From Buchnera aphidicola (Pseudoregma panicola) (lineage in GTDB: Bacteria > Pseudomonadota > Gammaproteobacteria > Enterobacterales > Enterobacteriaceae), in contig NZ_CP135000.1 of assembly GCF_039376655.1 (NCBI RefSeq), forward strand, positions 1 through 64,000: a stretch of 64,000 nucleotides of DNA, given 5' to 3'. Position numbers and translations under genes: made by a program. Position 1 is the stretch's first letter; every line of letters starts with the position of its first letter. Shown here piece after piece: positions 38,866 through 49,310 of this stretch. The notes beneath the pieces are model-generated. The model ran no database searches. It was given only the letters and a program-made list of their open reading frames with translations, and was not told where the DNA came from.

Positions 38866-39774
38866 ATGTATAAAAATATGAATAATGAAATAGAGTATAT
38901 GTATGAAAATTATATAAATTTTAAAAATAAAGTAAATATTTCCTTTGAGATGTTTCCATATTCTAATAATATTTCTAAGAAAAAATTTAAAAATAGTTTT
39001 TTAAAACTAAGTAAAACAAATCCTGATTTTTTTTCTATTACTTGTAGTCAAAATTATGGTGGAAATTATAAAACTTTTAATTTAATAGAAAAAATTAAAA
39101 AAAAACATAAAATAGAAATTGTACCTCACTTTACATGTTTAGGATATTCTAAAGAAGAAATAAGAAATATTGCAATTGATTACTGGAATTTAGGAATTAG
39201 AAAAATATTAGCATTGAGAGGAGATAATTTTTCTAATAAATTAAATAGTATTTTTTTTAATGCTTCAGATTTTGTTTATGAACTAAAAAAAATAAAAGAT
39301 TTTAAAATTTTTGTTGCTGCATATCCTGAAATTCATCCAGAATCTAAAAATAAAAAAGAAGATATATACAATTTAAAAAAAAAATTTGATAATGGAGCTA
39401 ATAGAGCTATTACACAATTTTTTTTTAGCACAGATAGTTATCTTAAATTTAGAGATGAATGTTTTTCTGCTGGAATTAAAAAAGAAATAGTTCCTGGTAT
39501 ATTACCTATATATGATTTATTTCAATTAAAAAAATTTGCTAGTCTTACAAATGTTTCAGTTCCTAAATATATTTATAATATTTTTGATTCTATAAAAAAT
39601 AATTCTAATTTTTGTAAGATAATTAGTAGTATAATATTAATGAACATTGTAAATAAATTATTTATAGAAGGAGTTAGATCTTTTCATTTTTATACTTTGA
39701 ATAGATCTGATATTGTTTTTTCTATAAGTTATTTATTGAAAATTAAGAAAAATAATTTTAATAATATTATATAA
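38866..39774 (+). CDS. metF: 5,10-methylenetetrahydrofolate reductase
   Basis: FAD enzyme that makes 5-methyltetrahydrofolate, the methyl donor for MetE. It has up to 302 residues (E. coli 296). Recognisable parts: NISFEMFPYSN, the FAD-contacting ALRGD, the AAYPEIHPES segment and the ITQFFFSTDSYLKF stretch. Several ATGs lie close together at the 5' end (38866, 38878, 38899), so the exact start is uncertain by a few codons. Confidence 0.95.
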   Translation: MYKNMNNEIEYMYENYINFKNKVNISFEMFPYSNNISKKKFKNSFLKLSKTNPDFFSITCSQNYGGNYKTFNLIEKIKKKHKIEIVPHFTCLGYSKEEIRNIAIDYWNLGIRKILALRGDNFSNKLNSIFFNASDFVYELKKIKDFKIFVAAYPEIHPESKNKKEDIYNLKKKFDNGANRAITQFFFSTDSYLKFRDECFSAGIKKEIVPGILPIYDLFQLKKFASLTNVSVPKYIYNIFDSIKNNSNFCKIISSIILMNIVNKLFIEGVRSFHFYTLNRSDIVFSISYLLKIKKNNFNNII

Positions 39775-39864
39775 TAAAAATATATAATATTTATTTAAAA
39801 AATAAATTTTTAATATTTTTTATATATTATATAAAAATTTTAAATTTTGGGTTAAAAATATATT

Positions 39865-41100
39865 ATGAAAATAGTTAAAGATATAAGAAAAGTAGTTTTA
39901 GCTTATTCAGGAGGTTTAGACACTTCTGTAATAATACCATGGATAAAAGAAAATTATAAATCTGAAGTAATAGCTTTTGTTGCTAATATAGGGCAATCTA
40001 AAAATGATCTTAACAATATTAAGAAAAAAGCCATTTCTTCAGGTGCTAGTGAATGTTATATAGAAGATTTAAGAAAGGAATTTATAAAAAATTATATATA
40101 TCCACTGCTTCAATCTGGATCAATTTATGAAAATAATTATTTATTAGGAACAGCTATAGCAAGACCAATAATAGCAAAAAAACAAGTTGAATTAGCAATT
40201 AAAATTAATGCTGATGCATTATGTCATGGATCTACAGGAAAGGGAAATGATCAGATAAGATTTGAAAGTGTTTATATATCTTTAGCTCCTCATTTAAAAA
40301 TAATTTCTCCATGGAGAGAATGGAATTTTAAATCTAGAATTGATTTAATAAAATATTTAAAAATTAAGGGTATAAAAACAAATTATAATAAAAAAAAAAT
40401 TTATAGTAAAGATGAAAATATATTTCATGTTTCTACAGAAGGTGGATTATTGGAAGATGTTTGGAATTCTTCAGAAAAAAAAGATATATGGTCTTTAACT
40501 AAAGATCCATTAGAATCTGAAGAAAAACCTAAATATTTGAAAATAAAAATGTTGAATGGATATATAGAAAGTATAGATAATAAAAAATTTTCTTTATTGG
40601 AAAGTTTTAAAAAATTAAATAAATTAGGATCTGCGCATGGAATAGGAAGAATTGATTTTATAGAGAATAGATTAGTAGGAATAAAATCAAGAGGTTGTTA
40701 TGAAACGCCAGGAGGGACTATAATTTCTAAAATAGTGCAATCTATAGATCAATTAGTATTAGATAGAGATTGTTTAAGATGGAAGAATATTATAGGATCA
40801 GAATTTTCTTATTTAATATATGATGGAAAATTGTTTACACCTTTTGGGGAAATTTTAAAAAAAAATATAAAATTTTTTTCTAATTTTATAACAGGAACTG
40901 TTTTAATAAGATTATATAAAGGTAATATAGTTGTGTTAAAAAGAAAGTCTATAAATTCTTTATATTCAAAAAAATTTTCTACTTTTAATGATAGTAATTT
41001 TTCTTATAAACATAGTGATGCAAATGGGTTCATAAAATTGTTTACTATGCCATGTTTAGTAAGATCTATAAAAAAAAAAAATATTAAACTAAAAAAATAA
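39865..41100 (+). CDS. argG: Argininosuccinate synthase
   Basis: Joins citrulline and aspartate with ATP to form argininosuccinate. It has 411 residues, of the shorter bacterial type. The ATP pyrophosphatase loop AYSGGLDTSVI is near residue 13, and HGSTGKGNDQIRFE, SPWREW and STEGGLLEDVWN follow. It sits directly after metF; argE, argC and argB, present between these genes in other Buchnera, are missing. argH follows. Confidence 0.97.
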   Translation: MKIVKDIRKVVLAYSGGLDTSVIIPWIKENYKSEVIAFVANIGQSKNDLNNIKKKAISSGASECYIEDLRKEFIKNYIYPLLQSGSIYENNYLLGTAIARPIIAKKQVELAIKINADALCHGSTGKGNDQIRFESVYISLAPHLKIISPWREWNFKSRIDLIKYLKIKGIKTNYNKKKIYSKDENIFHVSTEGGLLEDVWNSSEKKDIWSLTKDPLESEEKPKYLKIKMLNGYIESIDNKKFSLLESFKKLNKLGSAHGIGRIDFIENRLVGIKSRGCYETPGGTIISKIVQSIDQLVLDRDCLRWKNIIGSEFSYLIYDGKLFTPFGEILKKNIKFFSNFITGTVLIRLYKGNIVVLKRKSINSLYSKKFSTFNDSNFSYKHSDANGFIKLFTMPCLVRSIKKKNIKLKK

Positions 41101-41168
41101 TTAACATTATTTAATTTTTAAATAAAATTATTATTTAATGTTATTAAAGATTTATATAGGAATTTTTT

Positions 41169-42539
41169 ATGTTTTTATGGGGTGGAAGATTTAATAAGAG
41201 TTCTAATAATGATTTTTTAAATTTCAATAAATCTTTATATTTTGATCATGTTTTAGTTGAACAAGATATAATTTCCTTAATAGCTTGGTCTAAATTTTTA
41301 TTATATACAAAAATAATTAATAAATTTGAACAAAAATCTATAGAAAATTGTTTGAATAAAATAAAAAATGATGTAAAAGATAATTTTGATATTATTTTAA
41401 AAAGTGATTGTGAAGATATTCATACATGGTTAGAAAAAGAATTAATTTCTAGAATAGGTAAAATTGCAAAAAAACTAAGAACTGGTAAAAGTAGAAATGA
41501 ACAAATTACTACAAGTTTAAAAATGTGGTGTAAAATTTCAGTAAAAGAATTAATTTTATGTTTAAAAAAAGTTCAATTAAATATATTATATTTATCAGAA
41601 AAATATATAGATGTTGTTATGCCTGGATATACTCATTTGCAAATAGCTCAACCAATACTTTTTTCACATTGGTGTTTATCTTATTATGAAATGATAAATA
41701 GAGATAAAATTAGATTAAATAATTTATTAAAAACTCTTAATTTTTGTCCATTAGGATCTGGAGCTATTTCTGGAGTTTCATATAAAATAGATAGATATAA
41801 AATAGCTAAAGATACTTTTTTTTCGAATATTACTAAAAATAGTATAGATAGTGTTTCTGATAGAGATTATGTAGTAGAATTTTTATCTTGTATTTCTATA
41901 GGAATGATGCATTTATCAAGATTATGTGAAGATTTAATTTTTTTTAATACTTCTGAAGCAAATTTTATAGAATTGTCTGATAGAATATCTTCAGGATCTT
42001 CATTAATGCCTCAAAAAAAAAATCCAGATGTTTTAGAATTGATAAGAGGAAAATGCGGTAGAGTATATGGATCTTTAATAAGTGTATTAGTTATGTTAAA
42101 AGGGATTCCTATGTCTTATAATAAAGATATGCAGGAAGATAAAGAACATTTATTTGATTCTGTAAATACTTGGAAAAATTGTATAAATATGATTGCATTA
42201 GTTTTTAAAAATGTTTCAGTAAATTCTAATAGTTGTTTAAAATCTTTAGAGAATAGTTATTCTAATGCTACAGATTTATTAGATTATTTAGTTAAAAAAG
42301 GATTAAATTTTAGAAATTCTCATGAAATTGTTGGTAATATAATTTTATATGCTATAAAAAAAAGAAAATATTTAAATCAAATTAGTATTTCTGCATTAAA
42401 ATCTTTTAGTAATTTTTTTGAAAAAGATGTATATGAATATATTTCTATAAATAAAATTTTAGATAGAAAAGATTCTATTGGTGGTACTTCTAAAAATCAA
42501 GTATTAAACAGTATTAAATTAGCAAAAAAAAGAATATAA
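41169..42539 (+). CDS. argH: Argininosuccinate lyase
   Basis: Cleaves argininosuccinate to arginine and fumarate. It has 456 residues (E. coli 457). It begins MFLWGGRFNKSSN, has EDIHTWLE and TGKSRNEQ near residues 80-105, and the superfamily signature GSSLMPQKKNPD. AGGAA precedes the ATG. Probably co-transcribed with argG, 68 bases upstream. Confidence 0.97.
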   Translation: MFLWGGRFNKSSNNDFLNFNKSLYFDHVLVEQDIISLIAWSKFLLYTKIINKFEQKSIENCLNKIKNDVKDNFDIILKSDCEDIHTWLEKELISRIGKIAKKLRTGKSRNEQITTSLKMWCKISVKELILCLKKVQLNILYLSEKYIDVVMPGYTHLQIAQPILFSHWCLSYYEMINRDKIRLNNLLKTLNFCPLGSGAISGVSYKIDRYKIAKDTFFSNITKNSIDSVSDRDYVVEFLSCISIGMMHLSRLCEDLIFFNTSEANFIELSDRISSGSSLMPQKKNPDVLELIRGKCGRVYGSLISVLVMLKGIPMSYNKDMQEDKEHLFDSVNTWKNCINMIALVFKNVSVNSNSCLKSLENSYSNATDLLDYLVKKGLNFRNSHEIVGNIILYAIKKRKYLNQISISALKSFSNFFEKDVYEYISINKILDRKDSIGGTSKNQVLNSIKLAKKRI

Positions 42540-42553
42540 AATATTTTTAAAAC

Positions 42554-42592
42554 AAAGCTTCCTATTAAAATTTTTTATAACTAGGAAGCTTT
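42554..42592. terminator. Shared terminator between argH and rpoD
   Basis: Inverted repeat AAAGCTTCCTA (42554-42564) and TAGGAAGCTTT (42582-42592), 11 pairs with a 17-base AT loop, between convergent genes and flanked by T- and A-rich runs on both sides. Confidence 0.7.
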
Positions 42593-42626
42593 ATTTATTT
42601 GAAAAAAATATAAAATATTTAGTATT

Positions 42627-44459
42627 TTAATTATCTAAAAAACTTTTTAATATTTCTGATCTACTAGGATGTCTTAGTTTTCTTAAAGCTTTGGCTTCTA
42701 TTTGTCTTATTCTTTCTCTAGTTACATCAAATTGTTTTCCTACTTCTTCTAATGTATGATCTGTGTTCATGTCAATTCCAAATCTCATTCTTAATACTTT
42801 TGCTTCTCTTGTAGTAAGTCCAGATAAAACTAAATTTGTTACATTTTTTAAGCTTTCTGAAGTAGCAGATTCTAAAGGTAATTCTAGATTTGTATCTTCT
42901 ATAAAGTCTCCTAAATGAGATTCATCATCATCTCCTATTGGTGTTTCCATAGATATAGGTTCTTTTGCTATTTTTAATACTTTTCTTATTTTATATTCTG
43001 GTATTAACATTTTTTCTGAAAGTTCTTCTGGAGTAGGCTCTCTTCCTATTTCTTGTAATATTTGTCTTGATATTCTGTTTAATTTGTTTATTGTTTCTAT
43101 CATATGTACTGGTATTCTAATTGTTCTTGCTTGATCTGCAATAGATCTAGTAATTGCTTGTCTTATCCACCATGTTGCATATGTAGAAAATTTATATCCT
43201 CTTCTATATTCAAATTTATCAACAGCTTTCATTAGACCTATGTTTCCTTCTTGTATTAAGTCTAAAAATTGTAAACCTCTATTAGTATATTTTTTAGCTA
43301 TTGATATTACTAATCTTAAATTTGCTTCTACCATTTCTTGCTTAGCTTCTTTTGCTTTTTTTTCTCCTAAAAATATTTTTTTAATAATTTTTTTTACTTG
43401 ATTTATGGATAAACCTGTTTTTCTTTCTACTATTATTAATTTTTTTATAATTTCATTTATTTCTTTTTTGAATTTTTCTATTTTTTTTAACCATTTTTTA
43501 TTTTTTTTGATAGAATTTATTATATTTATAAAACTTATTTTTTTTTTTTTAAATAATTTAAAAAAATTTTTTTTTGGTATTTTACATTTTTTTATGCATA
43601 TATTTATTATTATTTTTTCATGAATCAATATTCTTTTAGTTATGTTTTTAAGATTATTAACTAAACTTTTAAATTGTTTTGGAGTTAATTTAAATTGATT
43701 AAATATTTTTGATAATTTTTTTATTGATCTGATATATTCGACATTTTTTTTATTTTTTATTTTTTTTATTTTTTTATATTGTTTTTTTAATTTATTAAAT
43801 TTTTTTTTTGCTAATTCTAAATCAATAATGTTTTCTTCATATTCATCTTCTATATTTTTATTATATTTATTTTCATTTTTTTTTATAAATTCTGATTCTA
43901 TTATATTTATTGAAAGAGGAATTTTTTCATTATTATATTTATATTTTTTTTCTATAAAACCAGTTATTATTTCTGACAATTTTATTTTTTTTGATTTAAC
44001 TTTTTCATATTGATATAAAAAATTTTTAATAGATTTTGGATGTTCTGCTATAGTTGATTGTATTTGGTTTATTCCTTTTTCTATTTTTTTTGCTATTTTT
44101 ATTTCTCCTTTTCTATCTAATAATTCTATTGTTCCCATTTCTCTCATGTACATTCTTACAGGATCTGTTGTTTTTCCTAAATCTGAATCAGAATTTGAAA
44201 TTTCTTGTACTTGTTCTTCTGTAATATTTTCTCTTGATATTAAATTATTTCTTTGATTTAAAGTTATATTTTCTAAATTTTGATTTTTGTCTATAATTTG
44301 TATTCCCATTTCATTTATTATTTTTATAATATTATATATTTTATTAGAATTAGATAAATATGATGGAAGATGATCATTTATCTCTTCGTAAGTTAAATAT
44401 CCCTTCTCTTTTCCATGAGTAATAAGAAGTTTTAGTTTATATTTTTTATTTTTCTTCAT
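42627..44459 (-). CDS. rpoD: RNA polymerase primary sigma factor (sigma-70)
   Basis: Housekeeping sigma factor of 610 residues (E. coli 613). Region 1.2 has [21 protein letters not shown]; region 2 has [20 protein letters not shown] followed by [14 protein letters not shown]; region 4 has the helix-turn-helix [19 protein letters not shown]. The non-conserved region between 1.2 and 2 is kept in length but is lysine/isoleucine-rich. Member of the rpsU-dnaG-rpoD operon. Confidence 0.98.
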   Translation of the reverse strand: MKKNKKYKLKLLITHGKEKGYLTYEEINDHLPSYLSNSNKIYNIIKIINEMGIQIIDKNQNLENITLNQRNNLISRENITEEQVQEISNSDSDLGKTTDPVRMYMREMGTIELLDRKGEIKIAKKIEKGINQIQSTIAEHPKSIKNFLYQYEKVKSKKIKLSEIITGFIEKKYKYNNEKIPLSINIIESEFIKKNENKYNKNIEDEYEENIIDLELAKKKFNKLKKQYKKIKKIKNKKNVEYIRSIKKLSKIFNQFKLTPKQFKSLVNNLKNITKRILIHEKIIINICIKKCKIPKKNFFKLFKKKKISFINIINSIKKNKKWLKKIEKFKKEINEIIKKLIIVERKTGLSINQVKKIIKKIFLGEKKAKEAKQEMVEANLRLVISIAKKYTNRGLQFLDLIQEGNIGLMKAVDKFEYRRGYKFSTYATWWIRQAITRSIADQARTIRIPVHMIETINKLNRISRQILQEIGREPTPEELSEKMLIPEYKIRKVLKIAKEPISMETPIGDDDESHLGDFIEDTNLELPLESATSESLKNVTNLVLSGLTTREAKVLRMRFGIDMNTDHTLEEVGKQFDVTRERIRQIEAKALRKLRHPSRSEILKSFLDN

Positions 44460-44521
44460 GGTATAATTTCCAGAATTATAAAAATATTAATAATTTAGTA
44501 TACAAAATTTTTAAATATTTT

Positions 44522-46260
44522 TTATTTTTTATATTTTTTAAATATTTTTTTATTTATTTTCCATAGTTTTATTTTTTCTTTTTTTGTTAAACCTTTATGT
44601 CTTTCTTTGTTTATTAAAAAATTTTGTTTAAATTCTAAGTCTTTTTTAAATATGTTTTTTATTAAATCCAAAAATACATTTTTTATTTTTTTTTTATATA
44701 TCATATGATTCCAAATAGACATTTTTTTTATTATATAATATTTTTTTGAATTTCTATATAATTCTAAAATTTGACCAGTATTTACTTTTTTATATTTTTT
44801 ACATATTTTTTTTATTTTTAGGATTATATTTAATCCTAATATATTCTTATTATTTAGATTTTTTATTTTGTTAGGAATCATTTTATATAATTTTGGATTT
44901 TGTATTAGTAATCCTATTAACATTTTTATACTAATATTTTTTTTTTTTTTTTTGAGGATACTATATTTTTTTTTTTTATTTTATATTCACTTAATTCATT
45001 TATTTCTAATATTCCTAATTTATTTCCTAATATTTTTTTTAAAAAAAATTTTATTGTTTTTCCTGGTATTTTTTCTATCATGGAAATAGCTGTTATGCTA
45101 AATTTAGTTTTTTCTTCAGGATTAGATAAATTATTTTTTTTTAGTAATTTTTTAAATAATAATTTTGACATTGGAACAGCATTTTTTATTCTATTTTTAA
45201 ATTTTTTTATGCCTTCTTTTTTTATAATACTATCAGGGTCTTCTCCTTTAGGGAGAAATATAAATTTTAATACATTTTCATCTTTTATATATGGCAAAGA
45301 TATCTCTAGAGTTTTCCATGAGGCTATTTTCCCAGCATTATCTCCATCATAACAATATATTAAAGTATTACAAATATTAAATAATTTTTTTATAATATTT
45401 GTATTTATTGAAGTTCCTAATATTGATATGGAATATTTTATTTTATTTTGAAACAATGTTATTACATCAAAATATCCTTCTACTATTAATAGTTTTTTTA
45501 TTTTTTTATTATATTTATATGTTTCAAATAATCCATATAAATTTTCTTTTTTTTTGAATATTTTTGTTTCTGGAGAATTCAAATATTTTGGAATTTTTTT
45601 AAAAATTGATCTTGCTCCAAATCCATTTATTTTTCCTTGTAAATTTTTTATTGGAAACATAATTCTTTCTGTAAATCTATTTTTTACAATATTTTTTTCA
45701 TTATATAAAATTCCTGATTTTATTAAATTATTTACAAAATTTTTATTTTTTTTTATATAATTTTTTGAAACATTTTTTATATTGTTAGAATATCCTATAG
45801 AAAATGTTTTAATACTTTTTTCATTTATACCTCTATACTTTAAATATTTTATCGCAATTTTATTTTTTTCTTTATATATATTTTTTTGATAATTTAACGA
45901 AATTGTATTAAGTGTATTATGTAAATTTTCTTCTTTTAAATATTTTTTAAAATATATGTTTTGTTTTGGTATTTTCATTCCATTTAAAAAAGAAAGTTCT
46001 TTTATACTTTCTATAAAATTCATTTTTTCATAATTTATTAAAAAGTCTATTGCATTTCCATGTACATGACATCCAAAACAATAATAAAATTGTTTTTCAA
46101 AACTTATTGAAAACGATGGAGTTTTTTCATTATGAAAAGGACATATTGAATAGTAATTTTTACCTTTTTTTATTGTATTTATTTTAGAACTTATTAATTC
46201 TACAATATTAGTATTTATTAAAAGTTCGTTAATAAAACTTTTTGGTATTTTATATAACAT
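44522..46260 (-). CDS. dnaG: DNA primase, interrupted at a poly(A) tract
   Basis: Makes RNA primers at the replication fork. From ATG 46260 the zinc ribbon is complete (C40, H43, C61, C64), as is the TOPRIM core (LLIVEGYFDVITL, YDGDNAGKIAS). The frame stops at 44926 just after 17 consecutive A on the coding strand (44937-44953). The helicase-binding C-terminal domain follows in another phase, LIGLLIQNPKLYKMIP to LTKKEKIKLWKINKKIFKK. One extra A gives 579 residues (E. coli 581). Unrepaired, the primase would lack its DnaB-binding domain. Confidence 0.92.
44937..44953 (-). repeat. A17 homopolymer (coding strand) carrying the dnaG frameshift
   Basis: Seventeen T on the plus strand, the longest homopolymer I noted in a coding region. 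Eighteen (or fifteen) would fuse the primase core to its C-terminal domain. The break falls at the linker between the two domains. Confidence 0.9.
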
Positions 46261-46280
46261 TTTATTAATTTATTGTTAAT

Positions 46281-46306
46281 AGCCGATCTATTTTATAAGA
46301 ACGGCT
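46281..46306 (-). terminator. rpsU-dnaG intergenic hairpin
   Basis: Short inverted repeat AGCCG / CGGCT with three further inner pairs after a mismatch, in the gap between rpsU and dnaG. E. coli has a partial terminator at this place that keeps primase low relative to S21. No clean T-run follows in the direction of transcription, so the role is uncertain. Confidence 0.4.
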
Positions 46307-46327
46307 TTGTTTTAATATTTATTTTAT

Positions 46328-46543
46328 TTAATACATTCTTATTCTTCTTGAATTTTCTCTATTTATTTTTTTTTTTAATCTTTTTATTGCTGATGCTTTT
46401 GCTCTTTTTTTTATTGTTGTAGGTTTTTCATAAAATTCTCTTCTTCTCATTTCTGATAATATACCAGCCTTTTCACATGCTCTTTTAAATCTTCTTAATG
46501 CTATATCAAAAGGTTCATTATCTCTAATTTTAATTATTGGCAT
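46328..46543 (-). CDS. rpsU: 30S ribosomal protein S21
   Basis: Small basic ribosomal protein of 71 residues, the E. coli length: [21 protein letters not shown] at the start, [15 protein letters not shown] in the middle and an arginine/lysine tail. First gene of the rpsU-dnaG-rpoD operon; tsaD is divergent, as in E. coli. Confidence 0.98.
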   Translation of the reverse strand: MPIIKIRDNEPFDIALRRFKRACEKAGILSEMRRREFYEKPTTIKKRAKASAIKRLKKKINRENSRRIRMY

Positions 46544-46690
46544 AATTTTTTCTTTTTGTTATATTTTTTAAAATAAAAATTTAAAAATTGTTTGTAAATC
46601 AATATTATTAAGTATATATTATAAAATATATATTTTATATTTTTTTTAAATAAATATGTTTTTATATTATTTTAACATTTTTTAAAAAAC

Positions 46691-47722
46691 ATGAAAATAC
46701 TAGGAATAGAAACTTCTTGTGATGATACAAGTATTTCAGTTTACGATGATAAAGTTGGTGTAGTTTTTTGTTTTACTATTAGTCAATCTGATGTACATGC
46801 TAAATATGGAGGAGTAGTTCCAGAAATTGCATCTAGATTGCATTTAAAAAATATTTTTATTTTATTAAATAAATTGATTAAAAATAAAAAAATCTCTAAA
46901 AAAAATATTAATGCTATTTCTTATACAATAGGACCTGGATTACCAGGATCTCTTTTAGTAGGAGCTACTGTAGCAAATTCTTTATCATATTTGTGGGAAA
47001 TTCCTGTAATATTTGTTAATCATATGGAATCTCATTTGTTTTCATATATGTTAAATAAAAAATATTTTGATTTTCCAAAGTTCCCTATGTTATCTTTGTT
47101 AGTATCTGGTGGGCATACTCAAATTATATTAGCTAAATCTTTAGGAAAGTATAAGATATTAGGTAACTGTTTAGATGATCCAGCTGGTGAAGTAATAGAC
47201 AAAATTTCTAACATGTTAGGCATAAAATATCCTGGAGGCAAAAAATTATCTGAATTAGCCAAATTTGGAAAATCTAATATTTTTAATTTTCCTAAACCTA
47301 TGTTATATAGTAATAATTTTAACTTTAGTTTTTCTGGTCTTAAAACTCATGTTAGTAGAATTATATTGAATCATGATTATGTTCCTAATGATATGTTTAA
47401 ATTTAATATCGCTAAGGAGTTAGAAAACACTATTGCGGAAATACTAGTTAAAAAAAGTTTTGATGCATTAAAATTTACAAATTTAAGAACATTAGTAGTA
47501 TCAGGAGGAGTTAGTGCCAATGAAACATTAAGAAAAAAAATTATAAATATGTCTAAGAAAATTAAAAATTGTTTTGTGCATTTTACAGATAAAAAATTTT
47601 GTACTGATAATGCAGCTATGGTTGCATATTTAGGAATGCTTTATTTTAAAAATAATATGTATTCTTCACCTAAAATATTTTTTTCTCCTAAATTATCTAT
47701 TTCAAATAATATTTATTTTTAA
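46691..47722 (+). CDS. tsaD: tRNA N6-threonylcarbamoyladenosine synthase subunit TsaD
   Basis: Transfers the threonylcarbamoyl group to adenosine 37 of ANN-decoding tRNAs. It has 343 residues (E. coli 337). It begins MKILGIETSCDDTSISVYDD, has the metal-binding histidines in VNHMESHLFS, and the ASKHA-fold glycine-rich segments LLVSGGHTQI and VVSGGVSANETLR. Confidence 0.97.
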   Translation: MKILGIETSCDDTSISVYDDKVGVVFCFTISQSDVHAKYGGVVPEIASRLHLKNIFILLNKLIKNKKISKKNINAISYTIGPGLPGSLLVGATVANSLSYLWEIPVIFVNHMESHLFSYMLNKKYFDFPKFPMLSLLVSGGHTQIILAKSLGKYKILGNCLDDPAGEVIDKISNMLGIKYPGGKKLSELAKFGKSNIFNFPKPMLYSNNFNFSFSGLKTHVSRIILNHDYVPNDMFKFNIAKELENTIAEILVKKSFDALKFTNLRTLVVSGGVSANETLRKKIINMSKKIKNCFVHFTDKKFCTDNAAMVAYLGMLYFKNNMYSSPKIFFSPKLSISNNIYF

Positions 47723-47887
47723 TATTTTAAATTTTTTAATATGTTTTATAAATATAATTTTTTTATTTTATTTATATTAAACATTTGAATAAAAAAATTT
47801 ATTATTTTTTTTAATACTAAATTAATAATATTGTTTAAATTTAAAATTGTTTGTATAACAATAATTTTATTATATTTTGAGAAAATT

Positions 47888-49141
47888 ATGAAAATATATT
47901 TGGTAGGGGGAGCCATAAGAAATAAAATTTTAAGATTACCTGTAAAAGATAGAGATTGGGTAGTTGTTGGATCAAACATTAATTTTTTTATAAAAAACAA
48001 ATATAAATTAGTTGGAAAAAAATTTCCAGTTTTTTTACATCCTAAAACTCATGAAGAATATGCTTTAGCTAGAACTGAAAGAAAAGATGGTTTTGGGTAT
48101 AAAGGATTTAAAGTTAATTTTTCTTCTAATATTACTTTAAAAGAAGATTTGTCTAGAAGAGATATTACAATTAATGCTATTGCTCAAGACAAAAATGGTA
48201 AATATTATGATCCATTTAATGGATTAAAAGATATTAAAAAATGTATATTAAAACATATATCTAGTTCTTTTTCTGATGATCCATTAAGAGTATTTAGAGT
48301 AGCTAGATTTGCTGCATTATTGTTTCATTTAGGTTTTAGTATATACAAAGATACATTATGTTTAATGTCTAGCGATTATATAAAAAATGAAATAAAATAT
48401 CTAGAAAAAGAAAGGATTTGGCAAGAGACAGAAAAAGCATTTAAAACTAAGAATCCAGATATATATTTTAAAGTTCTTTTTAAATGTAATTTAATAGAAA
48501 TAATTTTTCCTGAAATATATTGTCTATTAAACTTAAATAAAAAATTATATTTTTTAAATAAAAAATATTTTTTTAGACAAAGTATTTTCAAAGGTCTTTC
48601 ATATGTTTCTAAATTTACAAACAAAATTGATATAAAAATTGCTTTTTTTTTTCAGTTATTTTTTTTAAATATTTGTTTTTGTGTTCCAAATAATAATAAA
48701 TTTTTATTTTATGATATTTTTTTAGGTCATATTAACAATTTTTTTATTAGAATAAATGTTCCAAATAAAATAAAAAACTTGTCTTTAATGTTTATTAAAA
48801 ATATAAATTTTTTAGTTAATATACATAATAAGTCTTCTAAAGAAATAATATTTTTATTAAAAAAAATTAATGCTTGGAGAAATCCTAATATAGTAAAAAA
48901 ATTATCTATTTTAATAGATTGTTATATTAATTTCTTAAACATTTTTTACAAAAACTATTTTAATAACAGTATTTCTTCTGGAAAATATTTAAAAAATGTT
49001 TTTAAAATTTCTAAATCTATTTCTTTTAAATCTATAAATAAAAATATTAAAAATGGTATAGAAATACAAAAAAAAATTAATGAATTAAAAGAATTATCTA
49101 TAGATAATTGGAGATCTTTTTTAAATAAAAAATTATATTAA
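47888..49141 (+). CDS. cca: CCA-adding tRNA nucleotidyltransferase with eroded HD domain
   Basis: Adds CCA to tRNA 3' ends. I start it at ATG 47888 because it gives MKIYLVGGAIRN, the enterobacterial N-terminus; a TTG 57 bases earlier adds an unlikely hydrophobic extension. It has 417 residues (E. coli 412). The catalytic carboxylates are D21 and D23 in KDRDWVVVG, and RRDITINAIAQD and DDPLRVFRVARFAA are intact. The HD phosphohydrolase motif expected at ATLCHDLGKG reads AFFFQLFFLN, so that side activity should be lost. All seven tRNA genes in the window depend on CCA addition. Confidence 0.95.
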   Translation: MKIYLVGGAIRNKILRLPVKDRDWVVVGSNINFFIKNKYKLVGKKFPVFLHPKTHEEYALARTERKDGFGYKGFKVNFSSNITLKEDLSRRDITINAIAQDKNGKYYDPFNGLKDIKKCILKHISSSFSDDPLRVFRVARFAALLFHLGFSIYKDTLCLMSSDYIKNEIKYLEKERIWQETEKAFKTKNPDIYFKVLFKCNLIEIIFPEIYCLLNLNKKLYFLNKKYFFRQSIFKGLSYVSKFTNKIDIKIAFFFQLFFLNICFCVPNNNKFLFYDIFLGHINNFFIRINVPNKIKNLSLMFIKNINFLVNIHNKSSKEIIFLLKKINAWRNPNIVKKLSILIDCYINFLNIFYKNYFNNSISSGKYLKNVFKISKSISFKSINKNIKNGIEIQKKINELKELSIDNWRSFLNKKLY

Positions 49142-49285
49142 TATAAATTAATAATATATTTTTTATTTTAATATTATTAATATTACTTTTATATTTAAAA
49201 ATTATTTTAAATTTATATTAAAAAATTATAATTATAAAATATTTTTTTTATTTTTTTTTTAAAATATTATTTTATATAGTATATT

Positions 49286-49309
49286 AAAACGGCACTTCAG
49301 TGCCGTTTT
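49286..49309. terminator. Shared terminator between cca and crr
   Basis: Hairpin AAAACGGCAC (49286-49295), loop TTCA, GTGCCGTTTT (49300-49309), followed by further T. It is GC-rich against its surroundings and has T-runs on both strands, suitable for both convergent transcripts. This is the best canonical terminator in the window. Confidence 0.85.
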
Positions 49310-49310
49310 T

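Noticed and set aside
41102-41143. Inverted repeat TAACATTA / TAATGTTA between argG and argH
   Set aside because: Only eight AT-only pairs with a long loop, expected by chance in this composition, and it would separate genes likely to share a transcript.
46544-46690. Specific -35/-10 promoters in the rpsU-tsaD spacer and other spacers
   Set aside because: TATAAT-like words are everywhere at this AT content, so no individual sigma-70 promoter can be supported from sequence alone.
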